NCBI GenBank assembly: GCA_016906335.1
Contig: JADEYG010000002.1
Coordinates: 124,001 to 188,000, forward strand
DNA length: 64,000 nt
Source: Novakomyces olei
Taxonomy: Eukaryota > Ascomycota > Novakomycetes > Novakomycetales > Novakomycetaceae
Direction: 5' to 3'
Shown: one piece after another, positions 33,194 through 45,623 of the stretch
How positions within the stretch are numbered: position 1 is the stretch's first letter
How the letters are laid out: each line of letters opens with the position of its first letter
The notes under the pieces: model-generated
Database searches by the model: none
Seen by the model: the letters and a program-made list of their open reading frames with translations, nothing else
Told to the model about the DNA's origin: nothing
Program-made: the position numbers and the translations under genes

Positions 33194-35617
33194 ATGGATT
33201 TCGAGTCGAGTGTTTTGAACACGGCCGACGAAAGAGCGATAAACTCTTTGAGATCCGCTATTGAAGATGCGCTCGAACAGTTTGCAGATTCTGAAAATGA
33301 CGAGAAAGTATTCCACACCTATTGTGACATTTGTTTTGTTTATTTCTTATTTATTTGTTTATTTAATTTAATTTAATTTAATTTAATTTAATTAATTTAT
33401 TTTTTTGATCCGTCTCGGACTGCTGCTGACTTGAAGATCCTGCTTGCCGATCTGTTTGAGATTGTGAAAACTGTCAACCAAGATGTGCATACACTCAGCT
33501 TTATGCTCGCGCTTTCTGCGGCGCAGAAACAGGATTATAGGAACGAGATTGATATGGATCCTGGCCGGTATTTAGCCATAGACGAAATGCGAAGTATTCT
33601 GGCGAGCCATGTCAGCAAAAGAGTCCACGAGGAGCCTACTGGTATGGGCAGGTCAGAGTACCAGCAAAATAATGAGCAGCACAGTCATGCTGATGGCAAT
33701 AACGGTGTTCAAGATCGGGTCCCGAGCCTGGATGAGTTTACTGATGACGATAGTGAAGAGCTGGGATTCAAGGCACAGGGCGGCAATTTGAATGGCAATT
33801 TGCCATACAACAATTATACGAAGGACAATCTACAGAAAAGAGATCTAAATGATTTTTATGGTGCTGAAAAGGATACAGATGGTGATGCTTCCATAAATAC
33901 CCACAACCATCTGATAGCCGATTATGGCGGATCAAGAAGCCTTGAGTTGCGAGACGGCTTTAATTTTAGACTAAATAATGATACACATACACAAGAGGCA
34001 AATGTCTTTGAAAGTAAGGACAACTTCAACGAGGAACAAGAGAACTTCACTTCCGAAAACGTTGTTAAACCGGCTCCGTTAGCTCGTTCTTTTACCAGCA
34101 CAAGGAGCCTTTCCGGAATTGCACCTCCTTCAGCAGGACGGAAGCACGCACGATACTCCCTCGATGGTTCTCTGCGCACCACTTCTCTAGGCAAATACGA
34201 TTTGCTCACGGATCTGCCACGAACAAGGTTCCACACTGATCACGCATTCGATACTAGGGCCAAAAACGGGAATGGTGCGGCAGGACCAGACAGGAGCCCG
34301 CCTGCCTCTGATCTCTACGATATAACTGCGCTACAAGAACAAATAGAGTCCCTGAAACAGAGCGAGTCTCGAATGCAGGCAGATATAGCGGACCACGAAG
34401 CTACAGAAGCCAGTTTGCAGTATCGATTGCAACATGCAGAGGCAGAACTGGAGGAAACAAGAAAGAAATTTGATGCATTAAAGGACCAAGAGTTTCATAA
34501 CAGCAAAGAGCATGCAGCACTGACATCACAGAAGGACGAGATATCAGCAGAGAATAAACGTATTAGGGCTCTCAATGCGTCGCTCTCTCAAGAAAAGGAT
34601 AGACTGAACTGCATCGTACAAAACTTGCAGGCCGAGCTACATAGAGCTCAAGAAGGGGCGGCAAATGCTCCAGAGGAAACCAGCTCTAGTGTATCTTTAA
34701 ACGGCTTCAATAGACTACTGGCAGAATTAGCTTCTCGAGACAATACAATATCCGAATTGAAGAGGGAGAACGAGGCGCTGCTGGGCAACAATAAAAGACT
34801 CGTTAAATCCTTGAGGGTGCAGACGACTTTAGAAGACGAGCTGCAGACCTTAAGGCAGACATTGCAGAGAATGAAAAAGGAACAAGATCGTAAAGAAGCT
34901 TCTCCTTCACAGTCTCCTCTATCGACTTGCTCCTCATCGTCTTATTCAAGAGGGGCCGCTCGTCTGAGTCACGAACTGGGGCTTGATAATGATACCAAGG
35001 GCAAGGACTTGTTCGATGAAGGCAGTCCTCTTTCAGCCAGATCTGTCAGCCCTTTTATGCCTGCAAGAGTGTCAAAGCAAGACAGGGCAAACAAGGAAAA
35101 CAATGAAAACGACACATCACAAGGCCACATGGAGCATGGCAAAAAAGACGATGAAATTGAGCAAGAGATCGGAAAAGGCTTGCAAGTGCTTGTACAAATG
35201 GACCCGGATTCGGCCATTACGAAGAGGCTCGAACAAGCCAACTCGGGCTTAAAGCGTATTCCGCCAGACAGTAGAACTATCGGGCTTTTAGCGGATGTCG
35301 AAAGCCTAAAACAAAACGTATCCGCTATAGTTCGTGCAGTTCAACGGCTATTACAGGCCCAGAATTCTGCGGTAAGTCTCGATAATAATAACGAGACTCT
35401 AGCCATGCTGAATTTGCCCTCCATGACCCGCTTGTACTCCTGGTCCGTCGTTGCTGTCGCCCTTTGCGCTCTGCTCAACGCTTACGTGTTTGGCTTCATT
35501 TCTGCTCTAGTTTTCAGCGATATTCTAGTGCTGCCATGCCTGTACGCTTTTCCGGGTGTCGGCCAATCTATTTCGAGAGTTTTACCTTTAGTATGCCGGT
35601 TATCTTCGCCAAGTTGA
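33194..35617 (+). CDS. Coiled-coil protein with C-terminal membrane segment, unknown function
   Basis: Exons are 33194-33307 and 33437-35617 (764 aa). The intron ends GCTGACTTGAAG and joins NDEK to ILLADLFEIVK. Residues 1-70 form a helical domain (NSLRSAIEDALEQF; VNQDVHTLSFMLALSAAQKQ). A disordered polar stretch follows. A long coiled coil starts near LQEQIESLKQSESRMQADI (about residue 325) and runs to about 515. The last 70 residues contain a hydrophobic region (LYSWSVVAVALCALLNAYVF and more) ending about 12 residues from the C-terminus. This layout fits a tail-anchored tether or nuclear-envelope/Golgi coiled-coil protein. I do not recognise the family and assign no name. Confidence 0.8.
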
Positions 35618-35776
35618 AATGTTTACTGTGTGGTGTTTATAGCGTGATTTGTTTACCTTTTATCTGCTCTAATCAGCTTTAGCTGTTTTATTTCTTTAGT
35701 TTGCTCTAATTTGTTCCGGAGTTATGGTAGACTGTATATTGATTATTCTGTACAAATCAATGATTTAGGCTCTACA

Positions 35777-38700
35777 TTATAGTCCGATAAGCTGTTGTGT
35801 GTTAGTGACAATGGGTTTCGACCAGGATGATGAGAAAAATGAACACAAGATCTAAATGAAATAGTAAAAGAATGTAAACAATAAACTCAAATAAAGACAA
35901 ATAAATATAAATTAATATGAAATCAGTATAAATTAAAAATAAAATAAATAAGAATCTCAGTTCCTTACCCGCATTAAAAGGTATGCAACGGTTATTCCAA
36001 TGAGAAAAGTTACTGCACTCGCGGGAATTCCACTTATCAAGAAATCTTTAACACTCAGGTACCGTTTCCCAGTCTCATTTTCCTGCATAATTGCCGTCAT
36101 GTTAGGGAACCCACTTGTCGGGAGTCCCATAGCGGCGGAACACATCAAGGCAGCTCCCATTACGAGCAAGCGAGGATGAGGATCGTCCATACTGGAACCT
36201 ACTTGAGCGACAATAGGCAGGACAATAAGAGCCGCCACTGTATGAGAAATAAAAGTCGCCATAACGAGAACAAGAGCGCAAAAGACTACGAGAACACCGT
36301 AATCATTCATGTTTTGTGTGAAATCTTTAATTGAATGGGCAATGACCTCCAATAAGCCAGAAGATGCGACTGCTTTCCCCAACGCTATACCGCCCATGGC
36401 CAATATGATAACAGTCCATAGAAAATTGTTAAAATCCTCTTTGCTCAATAGACCCGTGCCAAAAAATATAGCAAGAGGAAAAATGGCAATTACGCCCATA
36501 TCACCGAAGACAGATGTCATTTGCTGAGCAAAACACCACATCAATATAGTGGCCACAGTGACAAGAGAGATAAAGATTTCGGTATACGTAAGTCTGTCCC
36601 GCGACGGCCGAATTTGAGCGAGTTGGCATTCTTTTTCTTAAAAGGTTAAAATATATTTATATTCGTATAAATGTAAAATATATAAATAAAAAAATATTTA
36701 TATCTTTCCATACCAGGCTTAAATAGCACTAGAAGCAATATCCATATTGAAAGAATTGCGAGTATACACAGCGGCAGTGAGACGATAAACCATTCGGCCC
36801 AGCTTATAACAGGCGTCATATTTTGCAGAGCAATAATATTCTGAGGCGAAGCAATAGGCGAAGCCATTCCTCCCACGTTGGAGGAAAGTGCAATGCCAAT
36901 AATTAGTGTTTTGGCAAAGGGATGGCCCGGAGGTAGAGTTCGTAAAAGTGGCTGTATAATAGAAAAGCAAAGCACTGGAGCAGCAACATTGCTTATCCAC
37001 ATACTTGCAATCATCCCTACAAACATATTACTCAGCAAAACATTGCGAGGACGGGTTCCAGCGCGGGACAAAACAAAGGTTGCGAGGCGTTTGGCAATAT
37101 GGTACTTGCTCAAAGCAGCTGCGAGGGAAAATCCACCGAGTAAAAGCATAATTGTGGAGGTAAACATTGAAGAAAATATATACTTTGTTGCCAGCGGTGC
37201 CGATAGCCTTTCGCCCTCATCAGACTTGACCACTCGAAGCATTACGACGAGCAATGGTACCAGCAACGACGTGACAAAGAGCGGAACAACCTAAGATTAG
37301 CATAAAATACAGATGAATGCAAAGAGTAAAGATAAAAAGACATTTTAGACTAATATATAAAGAATATGAAATAAGACACTAAACCAAATACAGTTAAAAA
37401 AAGCTTTAAAAACCAAAAGGCTTGAAATAATAAAATAACTAATTAGAAACAGATCAGAAGAGAGCAAGAGAAATATTTGAAATAACTTATGAAAGTGAAT
37501 TATCAAAATAAGCGAAAACCAGTATGGAGCGCAGCTTTAAATTCAGAATCCTTACCTCGGTGGCCCACATGAGCGATACAAACACTAAGAGAGCAAGGCA
37601 ATTGCTCTGCTCCACCTCTGCCAGCAAGGGCACAAAATATACGACTAAAAATACAGAAATAATAACAGTAAGGGTGATAAATGTAGAAGACAGCAATAAA
37701 GCCGGTATTCTGATTCCTCCAAAGACTCGAGTCAGGTGGAATAACGAGGCAGCTTCCTGGGTCTCATCCACTCGTGCTGCCTGCTGTCTCCGTTCGATAT
37801 TAATCATATCGCGCCAGACTGTATTACGCTCCCACACAATATGCTCACGCAAATGCATACGTAACTCCTTCTTGGCCATGACTGAGTCGCCTCCAGTAGC
37901 CAAGAGAGCATAGTCATAGACAACACGTTCCAGTTTTGTGTTTATTTCTTGCGCTGTTGCCTTGACAAACGGCTTGCGCTGAGAAACATGTTTCTGCATA
38001 AAGCTATCTCGTAAACTGCTGCCCATAATTTTGTCAAACTTCTTCAGTGCTTTTGAAAACCCTGTGTAATTCATCTGAATATAATTGTTTAGATTGCTCA
38101 AATATACAAAGGACGTAATGGCTCTTTTCTTAAGCGTCGAAACTTGCTCGTACATTTCCATTTCTTCAATAGTGGCACTATACTGTGCATCTGTCATTAA
38201 AAACGAGTCTGCCTGACTGCTGCGTCGACGTGAACGATTGAATATAGCAGCAGCAGAATTAGAAGCGCCATTAGCTCCGTTTCGACTTGCTCTTCCATCG
38301 GCATCACCGTCATCATCTTCATCATCGTCGTCGTCATCATCTTCCTCATAATCTACATCATCTTCAACAACGTTCTCATTGCTGGCAATTGAACCGCTTT
38401 TTCGACTTGGCTCATTTGTACTAGCACGCCTCTTGCGTATTGGAGAGGAGGCTCCCTCTCCCTCGTTAAAGTTTTCTTCTCTGATCGGACTCTGGTCCAT
38501 TATATCTGCCCCTGAACTGTACCGTCTTTTCTTTCCCATTGAGTAAGCTGAAATGCGTCTTGTAAGAGGCGGCTTTGCTATTTGCTGAGAGATCGATTTA
38601 CGAGTTTGTGAAGCGGCATTCTGGCCCTCCAAATAATTACAAACAGCCTGAGCCGCCTTATCGAAATCCGTTAGAAACTGGTCCACCTCTGGAAAAATCT

Positions 38701-39182
38701 CCTTCTCACGATCGTTGTAGAAATCGGTGATTCCGTCCAACTCATGTGAAAGAGCCTGAGAGAATTGATCTACTGGCGAATCAAGGTGCTCGTCTGCTCC
38801 AAGAAGACCCGCCTGCTCTGCATCGTGGACTTGCTGTGTTTGCGCTAGCGCTTGCTTTTCCAGAACGTAAATGAGCTTTTTCAAACTCGAGTAGCTATAA
38901 AGGTAAGCATCAAGCTTCTAAGGCTAACTGTAATATGTTCGGCTGCTTTTTTTATTTTTTCTTTTTCTGCTCTAATTCGTTTTTCGTTTGCACTTTCTCT
39001 GCTTTTCATTCTTATCTTGAAAATGAACTAGCTGGCTGCTTTTGTTCATTGTCTGCTCATATTCGGTACTTACGCAATATATTTGTCTTGCCATTCAGGC
39101 ACAGTATTAAACTGCAGACTATAAAGCATTAGTAAAGTCAGACTCGAATAACTACCGTCTCGAACCTGTGAGAGAACTTCAT
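35777..39182 (-). CDS. PHO91: SPX-domain low-affinity phosphate transporter (Pho91 type)
   Basis: Exons, 5' to 3': 39166-39182, 39074-39118, 37556-38894, 36714-37290, 35969-36636 and 35777-35791 (886 aa). Pho91 exports phosphate from the vacuole; Pho87/90 take it up at the plasma membrane. The N-terminal SPX domain reads MKFSHSLQFNTVPEWQDKYI then YSSLKKLIYVLEKQA, only after two short exons are joined. A long acidic insert (DDDDDDEDDDG) separates the two SPX halves. The anion-permease core has about twelve segments, including SNVGGMASPIASPQNIIAL and CSAAMGLPTSGFPNM. The final 15-nt exon (LIGL, stop), reached by an acceptor CTAACACACAACAG, gives a family-like C-terminus; without it translation would end in the intron as VRN. 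Which Pho87/90/91 paralogue it matches is a guess. Confidence 0.9.
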
Positions 39183-39448
39183 TTTCTCGGAAAGAACTGC
39201 CGCCCAGGCCGCACTGGATTTCGGCTCTCTTTTGAGCGGAACAAGCTCGATATCACCGTCAATTTTGGAAGTAGGCCTCGAGTGTCGGCTTCCTAGGGAC
39301 AATTAAGGATGCTGTCTTTGTTCTCCTGATAATCAAGCTAAACCAATTAGAAACACTGGCAAAGGCCTGATAACCATATAGTGAGTGGCTTCAATGTGAT
39401 CTTGCAGCCAATTCGCAATATGTAGATAGATATTTACAGCGATATAGG

Positions 39449-39469
39449 AATAATAATAATAATTATTAA

Positions 39470-39522
<53 letters not shown>
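39449..39522. repeat. AAT/ATT trinucleotide microsatellite with strand switch
   Basis: Five AAT units followed by about 17 ATT units, meeting at an inverted point near 39465. The array could fold into an A/T hairpin. Confidence 0.93.
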
Positions 39523-39524
<2 letters not shown>

Positions 39525-39627
39525 TTATTAACTTTAATATCTAATTTTAGACAATTATTCATTTGAATAATGCGGAATAATGTAGACTGAGACCATTATC
39601 TATCTGTTAGAGCAATATTCACAAAAG

Positions 39628-39633
39628 CACGTG
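39628..39633. promoter_or_regulatory. CACGTG site upstream of PHO91
   Basis: GCACGTGC lies 446 bp upstream of the PHO91 start codon. CACGTG is the core of Pho4 sites in yeasts, and the neighbouring gene handles phosphate. The flanks do not match the optimal Pho4 context, so this remains a candidate. Confidence 0.4.
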
Positions 39634-40389
39634 CGTGCTAGCGCAAGAGAAATCAAACGCGAACTCGCAGTGAGCGTCGATCAATATAATGTCTCACTAA
39701 TAAAGTCAAGAAAATATGGCGCTTAACCAAGACTATCGATTTTTTCTCCGCAACATCTGCATTTAGATTAACGCCGAGCTTAAAGAGTCTTTCATAATAA
39801 GAATGTTCCGGATTTCGACGGGCAAACTTTGTGGCATAACGTTTTGACAATCGTGTAAAACGATTAATCGGAGGATTAATAGGAGATTTTTGGTGTTATT
39901 TCACATATACGATGCAGCCATATTATAGTTAAACGTTTTATATATTGTTATACTGTAATGTCTTTTATGGCTTTGTATTATAATGTCTTAAAATATGGTT
40001 TACATTACGGCCAAGTCAAGCAGATAAACCGCATTCGGACAGCTCGGGAAATGTCAATCCATGGTTCTTTAGACGTGTCTGGTACATTACAGTGGGAACG
40101 TTCATAGCAGAGCAGTAAAGTCTGCGTTTAAACACCTTTTCCAATTACAATAGATTAAGATCGCGAGTAGTGGTCAAATGTATATCCTTATCGGCGCGTA
40201 TGCCACATATCCTATTACCGATAACGACAGGTCCGAAATTAAACCTCGGCTATCTCAAAATAATTATGAATTCTACTCTTAAAACTTAAAAGTACGTCAA
40301 TCGTGAACATGGTAATATAATTAATTAATACTGCTACGGTAGCCACATACGCTGCGAAACCATAAAGTCTCAACTGACACACAGCACAC

Positions 40390-41267
40390 ATGGCGGTCAG
40401 CATGTGGCTCAAATTGTTTGGTGCCCTGCTCCTGCTCAATTTCAAAAACCTCCCCTTTATCTGGCATGTAAGAACTCCAGCTAATATTATTTAGTATAGT
40501 GATAAAGCATTATTATTTTATATTTACAGGCGAGATGGTACTAACGTTTCACTGCAAAGCTCCGGTTCGCCCGGGTTCTACTGACAAAGACTTGCCGGTA
40601 CTATCTAAAGTCTCAAGTACGGGAGTCGCGTAAAGTCGCGCACAGTCCGCAGTCCACATTTGAGCCATGTGTGTACACGTCACGCGTGACGGTCGGCGAT
40701 ATCGATTTCAACCTGCACAAGTCAAACTCGACTTATGCCAGTGATCTCGATATGGCGCGTACGTCCTTTGTGCTTACGCGCCTTGCTGATTTTATGATTT
40801 TAAACTTCAAATATTACGTGGCCCTTGGTGGTGTGGGCTTTGAGTTCCACAAGCAAATTGACGCGTTTGAAAAGTTTACTATAGAAACACAGATCCTTAG
40901 TTGGGATCGGAAATGGCTTTACATGCTTTCGCGGTTCCGTGGAAGTAATGGGACCGTGCGGACTACGGCGATTTCCAAGTACGTTTTCAAACTCGGCCGA
41001 AAGACGACTCCACCTGCCGAAATTTTGGCCAAGTGTGGCTATGACGTCGATAACCCTTTAGTTGAAGCTGAAAGAGCGCACAATCTGGAGACGGCTCAAG
41101 GTATGCTGATGAGCTCTGGGCTCGCGCCCTCAACGGCAGGGACACCGAGCAGCTACGCTAATGCTGGTGTCGGAGGCAATACCACCGTTAGCGAAGACAA
41201 TAAGGAAATTGCCACACAAGTCGGACAAACGATTGGTGCAAAGCTTGCTAATGGAAAGACGGAATAA
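40390..41267 (+). CDS. THEM6-like hotdog-fold thioesterase family protein
   Basis: Exons are 40390-40467 and 40560-41267 (261 aa). A short N-terminal hydrophobic helix (WLKLFGALLLLNFKNLPFIW) is followed by a basic segment and the hotdog domain: DIDFNLHKSNSTYASDLDMART, YYVALGGVGFEFHKQIDAFEKF and SWDRKWLYMLSRF. These match the fungal relatives of mammalian THEM6, an ER-membrane 4HBT-like protein. A nearer acceptor (TTTACAG) leads into a stop, so the intron must run to CTAACGTTTCACTGCAAAG, which gives WHLRFARVLL. No experimentally defined substrate is known to me. Confidence 0.85.
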
Positions 41268-41546
41268 GCAGCACAACTGCACAACGTTAAGAGTTTAGGC
41301 TGCGATTTGTGTGAAAAAGGGTTAAAGAATAATAATATTTATCATGTCATGCTCAATACTGCACAGTTTCATGCGACAATAAACTAAAACCAAACTTTAG
41401 TTCATGGAAAAGGGATAAAATAATAAAGTACAAGACAATAATAAAACTATCACAGCAAGCCAGTGCGAACGTAAATTGAGCAGGCGGAGTGTAAGAAATA
41501 ACGAAATAATCTAAATAATACGCCTATACACGATAAACATGGCTTG

Positions 41547-43753
41547 TTATCGAAGCCCGAGCTTTGAAGTCTTTATGACAGCTCTTACAGGCTCTGCGAT
41601 GCCCTTGTTATGCATCGCGCCGAGCCCCGTCCCCGATTGCCAGCCAAGTTTTGCCAGTAATGCTCTTCCCCGATTATCTTCACTTATTTCTGGTGCATCG
41701 CCTCCCACAACTTCTCCTTCAGACAAACGCCCACCTTTAAATGAGATCGTTTTCGAGCCTTTTGCGCCGCCCTTGTTCAGCTTTGAATTTACTGATGCAA
41801 ATCTTATTTCTTTGCCCTGGCTTATTGCCTGCAGTCTTCTATAATCAACGTTGCTCATAAGCGAAAGCTTTGTTTTGTAAAGAGTCGTACATCTAGATGT
41901 GCCTGATCCAGTTGATTTGCTTTTAAGGTTAAACACACTTGCAAGATCATGTGTTTTCTTGCGAGAGATTCGATCCATTGGAGGCAAAGTTAATTGCTCT
42001 AAATTATCCTGCATGAACTTGAAGACTTCACGGATAAGTGCACCCGTAGACGTATCATAGCCAAACTGGTGCATTCGCGATTTCTGTGCTTTAGATTTTT
42101 TCTTTCCCAAAAGACCCAAGTCGCGCAAAGACTCACGTTCTTGCTTCCTCAGCTTTTTCTTCTCCCGATCAGTTGCCCACTGCTGACGTAACTTTGCTTC
42201 CACGGCAGAATCTACTCCAGGTGGGACTTTAACCTTCGTATTCTTGGTGCGCTTCATTTGTTTATTTGACAATAGGGCTCCATAATCGTCCAATGAATCA
42301 TCAAAGTCGTATATGGAAAATTCTCCCGATTCCAAATCCCGCAGAACAGCTCGCTCTTTTCGTGTGAGGCCTCTCCTTGATTGGTCAGTGCTCTGTAACA
42401 ACTCGTGCAGGAGACCATCAACCTCATCAGAGTCTTCGACATAATCTCCCGAAAATTCGTCCAGAATAGATTCGCCCTCTGTAATTCCAGACTCGTCACC
42501 AAAAGCTGCGTCTTCTAGCGCCTCAAAGTCAGAGTTAGAGTCGGACGTAGAACTATTGTCTCCGTCGCTGGACTCAGACATATCCGACTCTATATCCCTA
42601 GAGGCCTCTAAAGCACTGAACCCATAATCGGCAGCGGATAACTGCTCTGCCAAGATTGCTTCATTATACTCCTCATCGTCGTCGTCTCCTTGTGCTCCTT
42701 CTCCAACTGAGTTTGAACCAATTGACAAATCAACCCCCCCTAAAGCCGTCCGCAAAAAGCTGCCCGAGAAATCCTCTGCGCCTTCATCGTCAATAAACTC
42801 AACTGACTCGGCATCTTTGTCTTTAAGCTCTTCGCTATCGTCTCCAATACTATTGCCTACTTTTGGAATCTTTAGAGGTAAGAACCCGTCGTCGTCTAAA
42901 TTAGAAGAACTCGCTTGAAGATAGTGTTTGGTATGATGCTCAAACTCAATCGGGTCTTCAACAACTATTACCTGCGAGGCAGTTGTAATGGGGGGCGAAA
43001 CATTAGGCTGCTGTACGCCCACAGCGACTTTACGGGGCCGGAAAACCAGCTCGTCGCTTTCGGCATCACTATTGTCGTTCTGAGCATTTAAATCGTTCAG
43101 TAACTGTTCACCGGGATTTGAAGAATACTTGCCCGGGGCATTTTCACCACCAACCAGAAACTCTTCTTTCTGGTCTTGTTCCTCCTCCTCCGAGCCCTCC
43201 TCTTCTGATTCGCTTTCCTCTTCTCCCAATTCTACTTCTAATGCATCCTCCTGTGCTTGCTCATCCTGCGCTTGATTCCTATCATCGTCCTGCAAATGCG
43301 TCTGCTCAAGACGTTCACGCAGTTCACGACTATTATCATACGGACTCTGCGCTTTGACAAACTTCATGCCGCCTCTTGTCAATGTTAGCGTATGCAAACA
43401 TTATTAAATAATGGATCAACTAAAAGGAACAAGAACCATAGAGAAAAGACCTAAATCTGATCAAAGCCTGCCTACCTCCGTAAAGGAGTTGCCAAGTCGG
43501 AAAAACTTGAGCCGTGAGTTGTACGATTAGAGCCTAGAGCCCTCATCGATACGTCATTTTTGGCACTGCCTTCCGCTGACGGTTAGAAAGAACACGAAAA
43601 GGTATAATGTATCTTACCCCCGCGCCCAGGCTTTGCAGGCCTTGAGCTGTTTGATTTCGGACCTGAACGGCGACGGTTCGGGTCTCCGCCGTGAGCGCTT
43701 ATAACCGAACGGCGACCGCGTCCGCGTCTACTGCCGCCGCGCTTTCCATGCAT
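41547..43753 (-). CDS. SQS1: G-patch/R3H-type RNA-helicase cofactor Sqs1
   Basis: Exons are 43753-43618, 43575-43476 and 43374-41547 (687 aa). Sqs1/Pfa1 stimulates the DEAH helicase Prp43 in splicing and ribosome biogenesis. The N-terminus is Gly/Arg-rich (GKRGGSRRGRGRRS). A long acidic Ser/Glu/Asp region at about 110-420 follows, then a region consistent with the family's R3H domain (QLTLPPMDRISRKKTHDLA). The C-terminal G-patch reads ALLAKLGWQSGTGLGAMHNKG. Introns end TCTAACCGTCAG and GCTAACATTGACAAG. The join to RRGGMKFVKAQSPYD restores a block shared with yeast Sqs1. It is divergent from ATG4 across 172 bp holding a microsatellite. Confidence 0.9.
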
Positions 43754-43783
43754 CACGGCCGATCTCGCGATAGGGAGTATTAC

Positions 43784-43784
<1 letters not shown>

Positions 43785-43871
<87 letters not shown>
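43785..43871. repeat. ATT trinucleotide microsatellite
   Basis: About 29 ATT copies fill half of the 172-bp divergent gap between SQS1 and ATG4, ending 55 bp before the ATG4 start. Confidence 0.97.
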
Positions 43872-43925
43872 CATTACCCACGTCGTCCACAATTCAAGGC
43901 AGACGTTTGCCCCAGTCGACGTGGT

Positions 43926-45623
43926 ATGGACGGTCTCTCACGACCTATCAGCCGAGCCCTGCGGTACTTTGGCTATGATCCTGAACCCACGAATCAGGAT
44001 GGCACGACTATATATTTTCTTGGTCGCGAGTATGATAATCGACGGGATCGTTTGTCGCAAGAAACAGAGCTGAACAATGGACATCCGCAGCAGCAGCAGC
44101 AGCAGCAAGGGCAGCAGCCTTTGAGAAGGCGTCGATTTTCAAACAAAATAATTGAACCGTGGCCGCCTGATTTCTTGGAGGACTTTGAGTCGCGGATCTA
44201 TCTCAGTTATCGCCGAAACTTTGGTCCCATTCCGAGTGGACCACGAGATGCAACTGCGGATTTTCCTGATGAAAATCGAGAAAAATCACGATCTTTATCG
44301 CCGATTTCTGTGTTTTATGACACTAAAGGTTTGACGAGTGACAGTGGCTGGGGGTGTATGATTCGTACTTCACAAATGCTGCTGGCAAATGCGTTGCTGA
44401 CGCTTAAGCGGGGCAGAGGTAGGACTTCATATGATTGTTACTAGATTTGTGTGAGATGGCTCAGCGGTTGGTTGGGTTTTTTTCTTTTTTTTTTTTTGCT
44501 CTCTTTTTTGTTTCAAGGAATTGTTGTTTTGCTTTTATCTTTGTTATCACGTTTTCGCATCTTACCATTAGATTGGAGACGATCGCGTAAAGCGGAATCG
44601 GAAAGCGCGATACTCAGACTTTTCGCGGACGACTCGCATGCGCCGTTTTCAATTCACAAATTTGCTATTCATGGACGGCTAAATTGTGGGAAAGCGCCTG
44701 GCGAATGGTTTGGTCCTTCGGCTGCGGCTAGTGGAATAAAGTACATTACTATTTTGCATGACTGATCGTACTAACAATGGCTAGAGCCTTATGCTCGCTG
44801 TATCTATCTACAGAACTACGAGTATATTATAATGCAGAAAGCCATGATATCTACGAGGATAAAATTAACGAAGAATTCTATGCAAAGGGGGATGCAGATG
44901 AGGAGTTTCGTCCGACTTTAATACTAATATGTACGCGACTCGGAATCGAAAGAGTCAATCCCGTTTATTTCGATAGCTTGTTGCAGTGTTTGCAATTGCC
45001 ACAGGCCGCTGGTATTGCAGGGTATGCTTGTCACCTCTAATCTTTGTTTAATATTCTCTAAATTTGTGCGATTGATATGATGGGCGATATCTCGATTTAT
45101 TCATGATTTTGGTCAGGGACACATATTGCAGTGTTCTAGTTTTTACATGATTTTTAGGCCAGAAAAGAAAGTCTAACGTTACAGTGGGCGACCCAGTTCG
45201 AGCTTATTCTTTTGCGGTCACCAAGGCCAAAATTTATTCTACTTGGATCCACATTATGTAACCAACGCGCTGCCTCTTCGACAGGAAGGAGAGCAATACG
45301 CCGAAGAAGAGCGTAACTCTTGTCACTATGCTCGTCTTAAATCACTTTACATAACAGAACTTGATCCGTCGATGCTTATTGGCTTTTTAATTCGCAGCCC
45401 GGAAGACTGGGCTAGCTTTAAGACGGCAGTTTCGGATCAAGAGCCCAAGGCCAGAGTCGTTCATGTCTTGCCTCAAGAGCCGCCACAGATTTGGCAGCGA
45501 GGTAGACGACAAAAGCAGGAATATGCTGAACAAGCCTCAGGTGAAGGCAATGGATCTGAGGGCCAGGAAGATGATGAAGATGACGACGACGATGTAATTT
45601 CAGAATCTGAATTTTCAGAATAA
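43926..45623 (+). CDS. ATG4: Autophagy cysteine protease Atg4
   Basis: Exons are 43926-44418, 44572-44740, 44785-45021 and 45185-45623 (445 aa). Atg4 cleaves the C-terminus of Atg8 before lipidation and later removes it from membranes. The catalytic Cys144 lies in TSDSGWGCMIRTSQ. Asp321 and His323 lie in FYLDPHY. The conserved GIAGGRPSSSLFF is restored by the last splice (intron end TCTAACGTTACAG), and RGRDWR by the first. A poly-Gln stretch (about residues 56-65) interrupts the N-terminal part. The C-terminus is strongly acidic (DDEDDDDD) and ends SESEFSE, with FSEF-like character that could act as an Atg8-interacting motif; this last point is inference. Confidence 0.96.

Larger units (their letters stand above)
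39183..40389. other. Divergent intergenic gap of 1.2 kb, no gene seen
   Basis: Shared upstream region of PHO91 and the THEM6-like gene. It holds an ATT microsatellite (39449-39522), a lone CGGAATAA at 39573 and a CACGTG at 39628. A 65-codon frame at 39653-39850 (minus) has no ATG and no recognisable motif. Confidence 0.55.

Noticed and set aside
39653-39850. 65-codon frame on the minus strand between PHO91 and the THEM6-like gene
   Set aside because: No ATG, an upstream in-frame stop and no family motif; it could not be joined to another exon.
40519-40529. Nearer 3' splice site TTTACAG in the THEM6-like gene
   Set aside because: Using it leads to an early stop; the acceptor at 40559 restores the conserved WHLRF frame.
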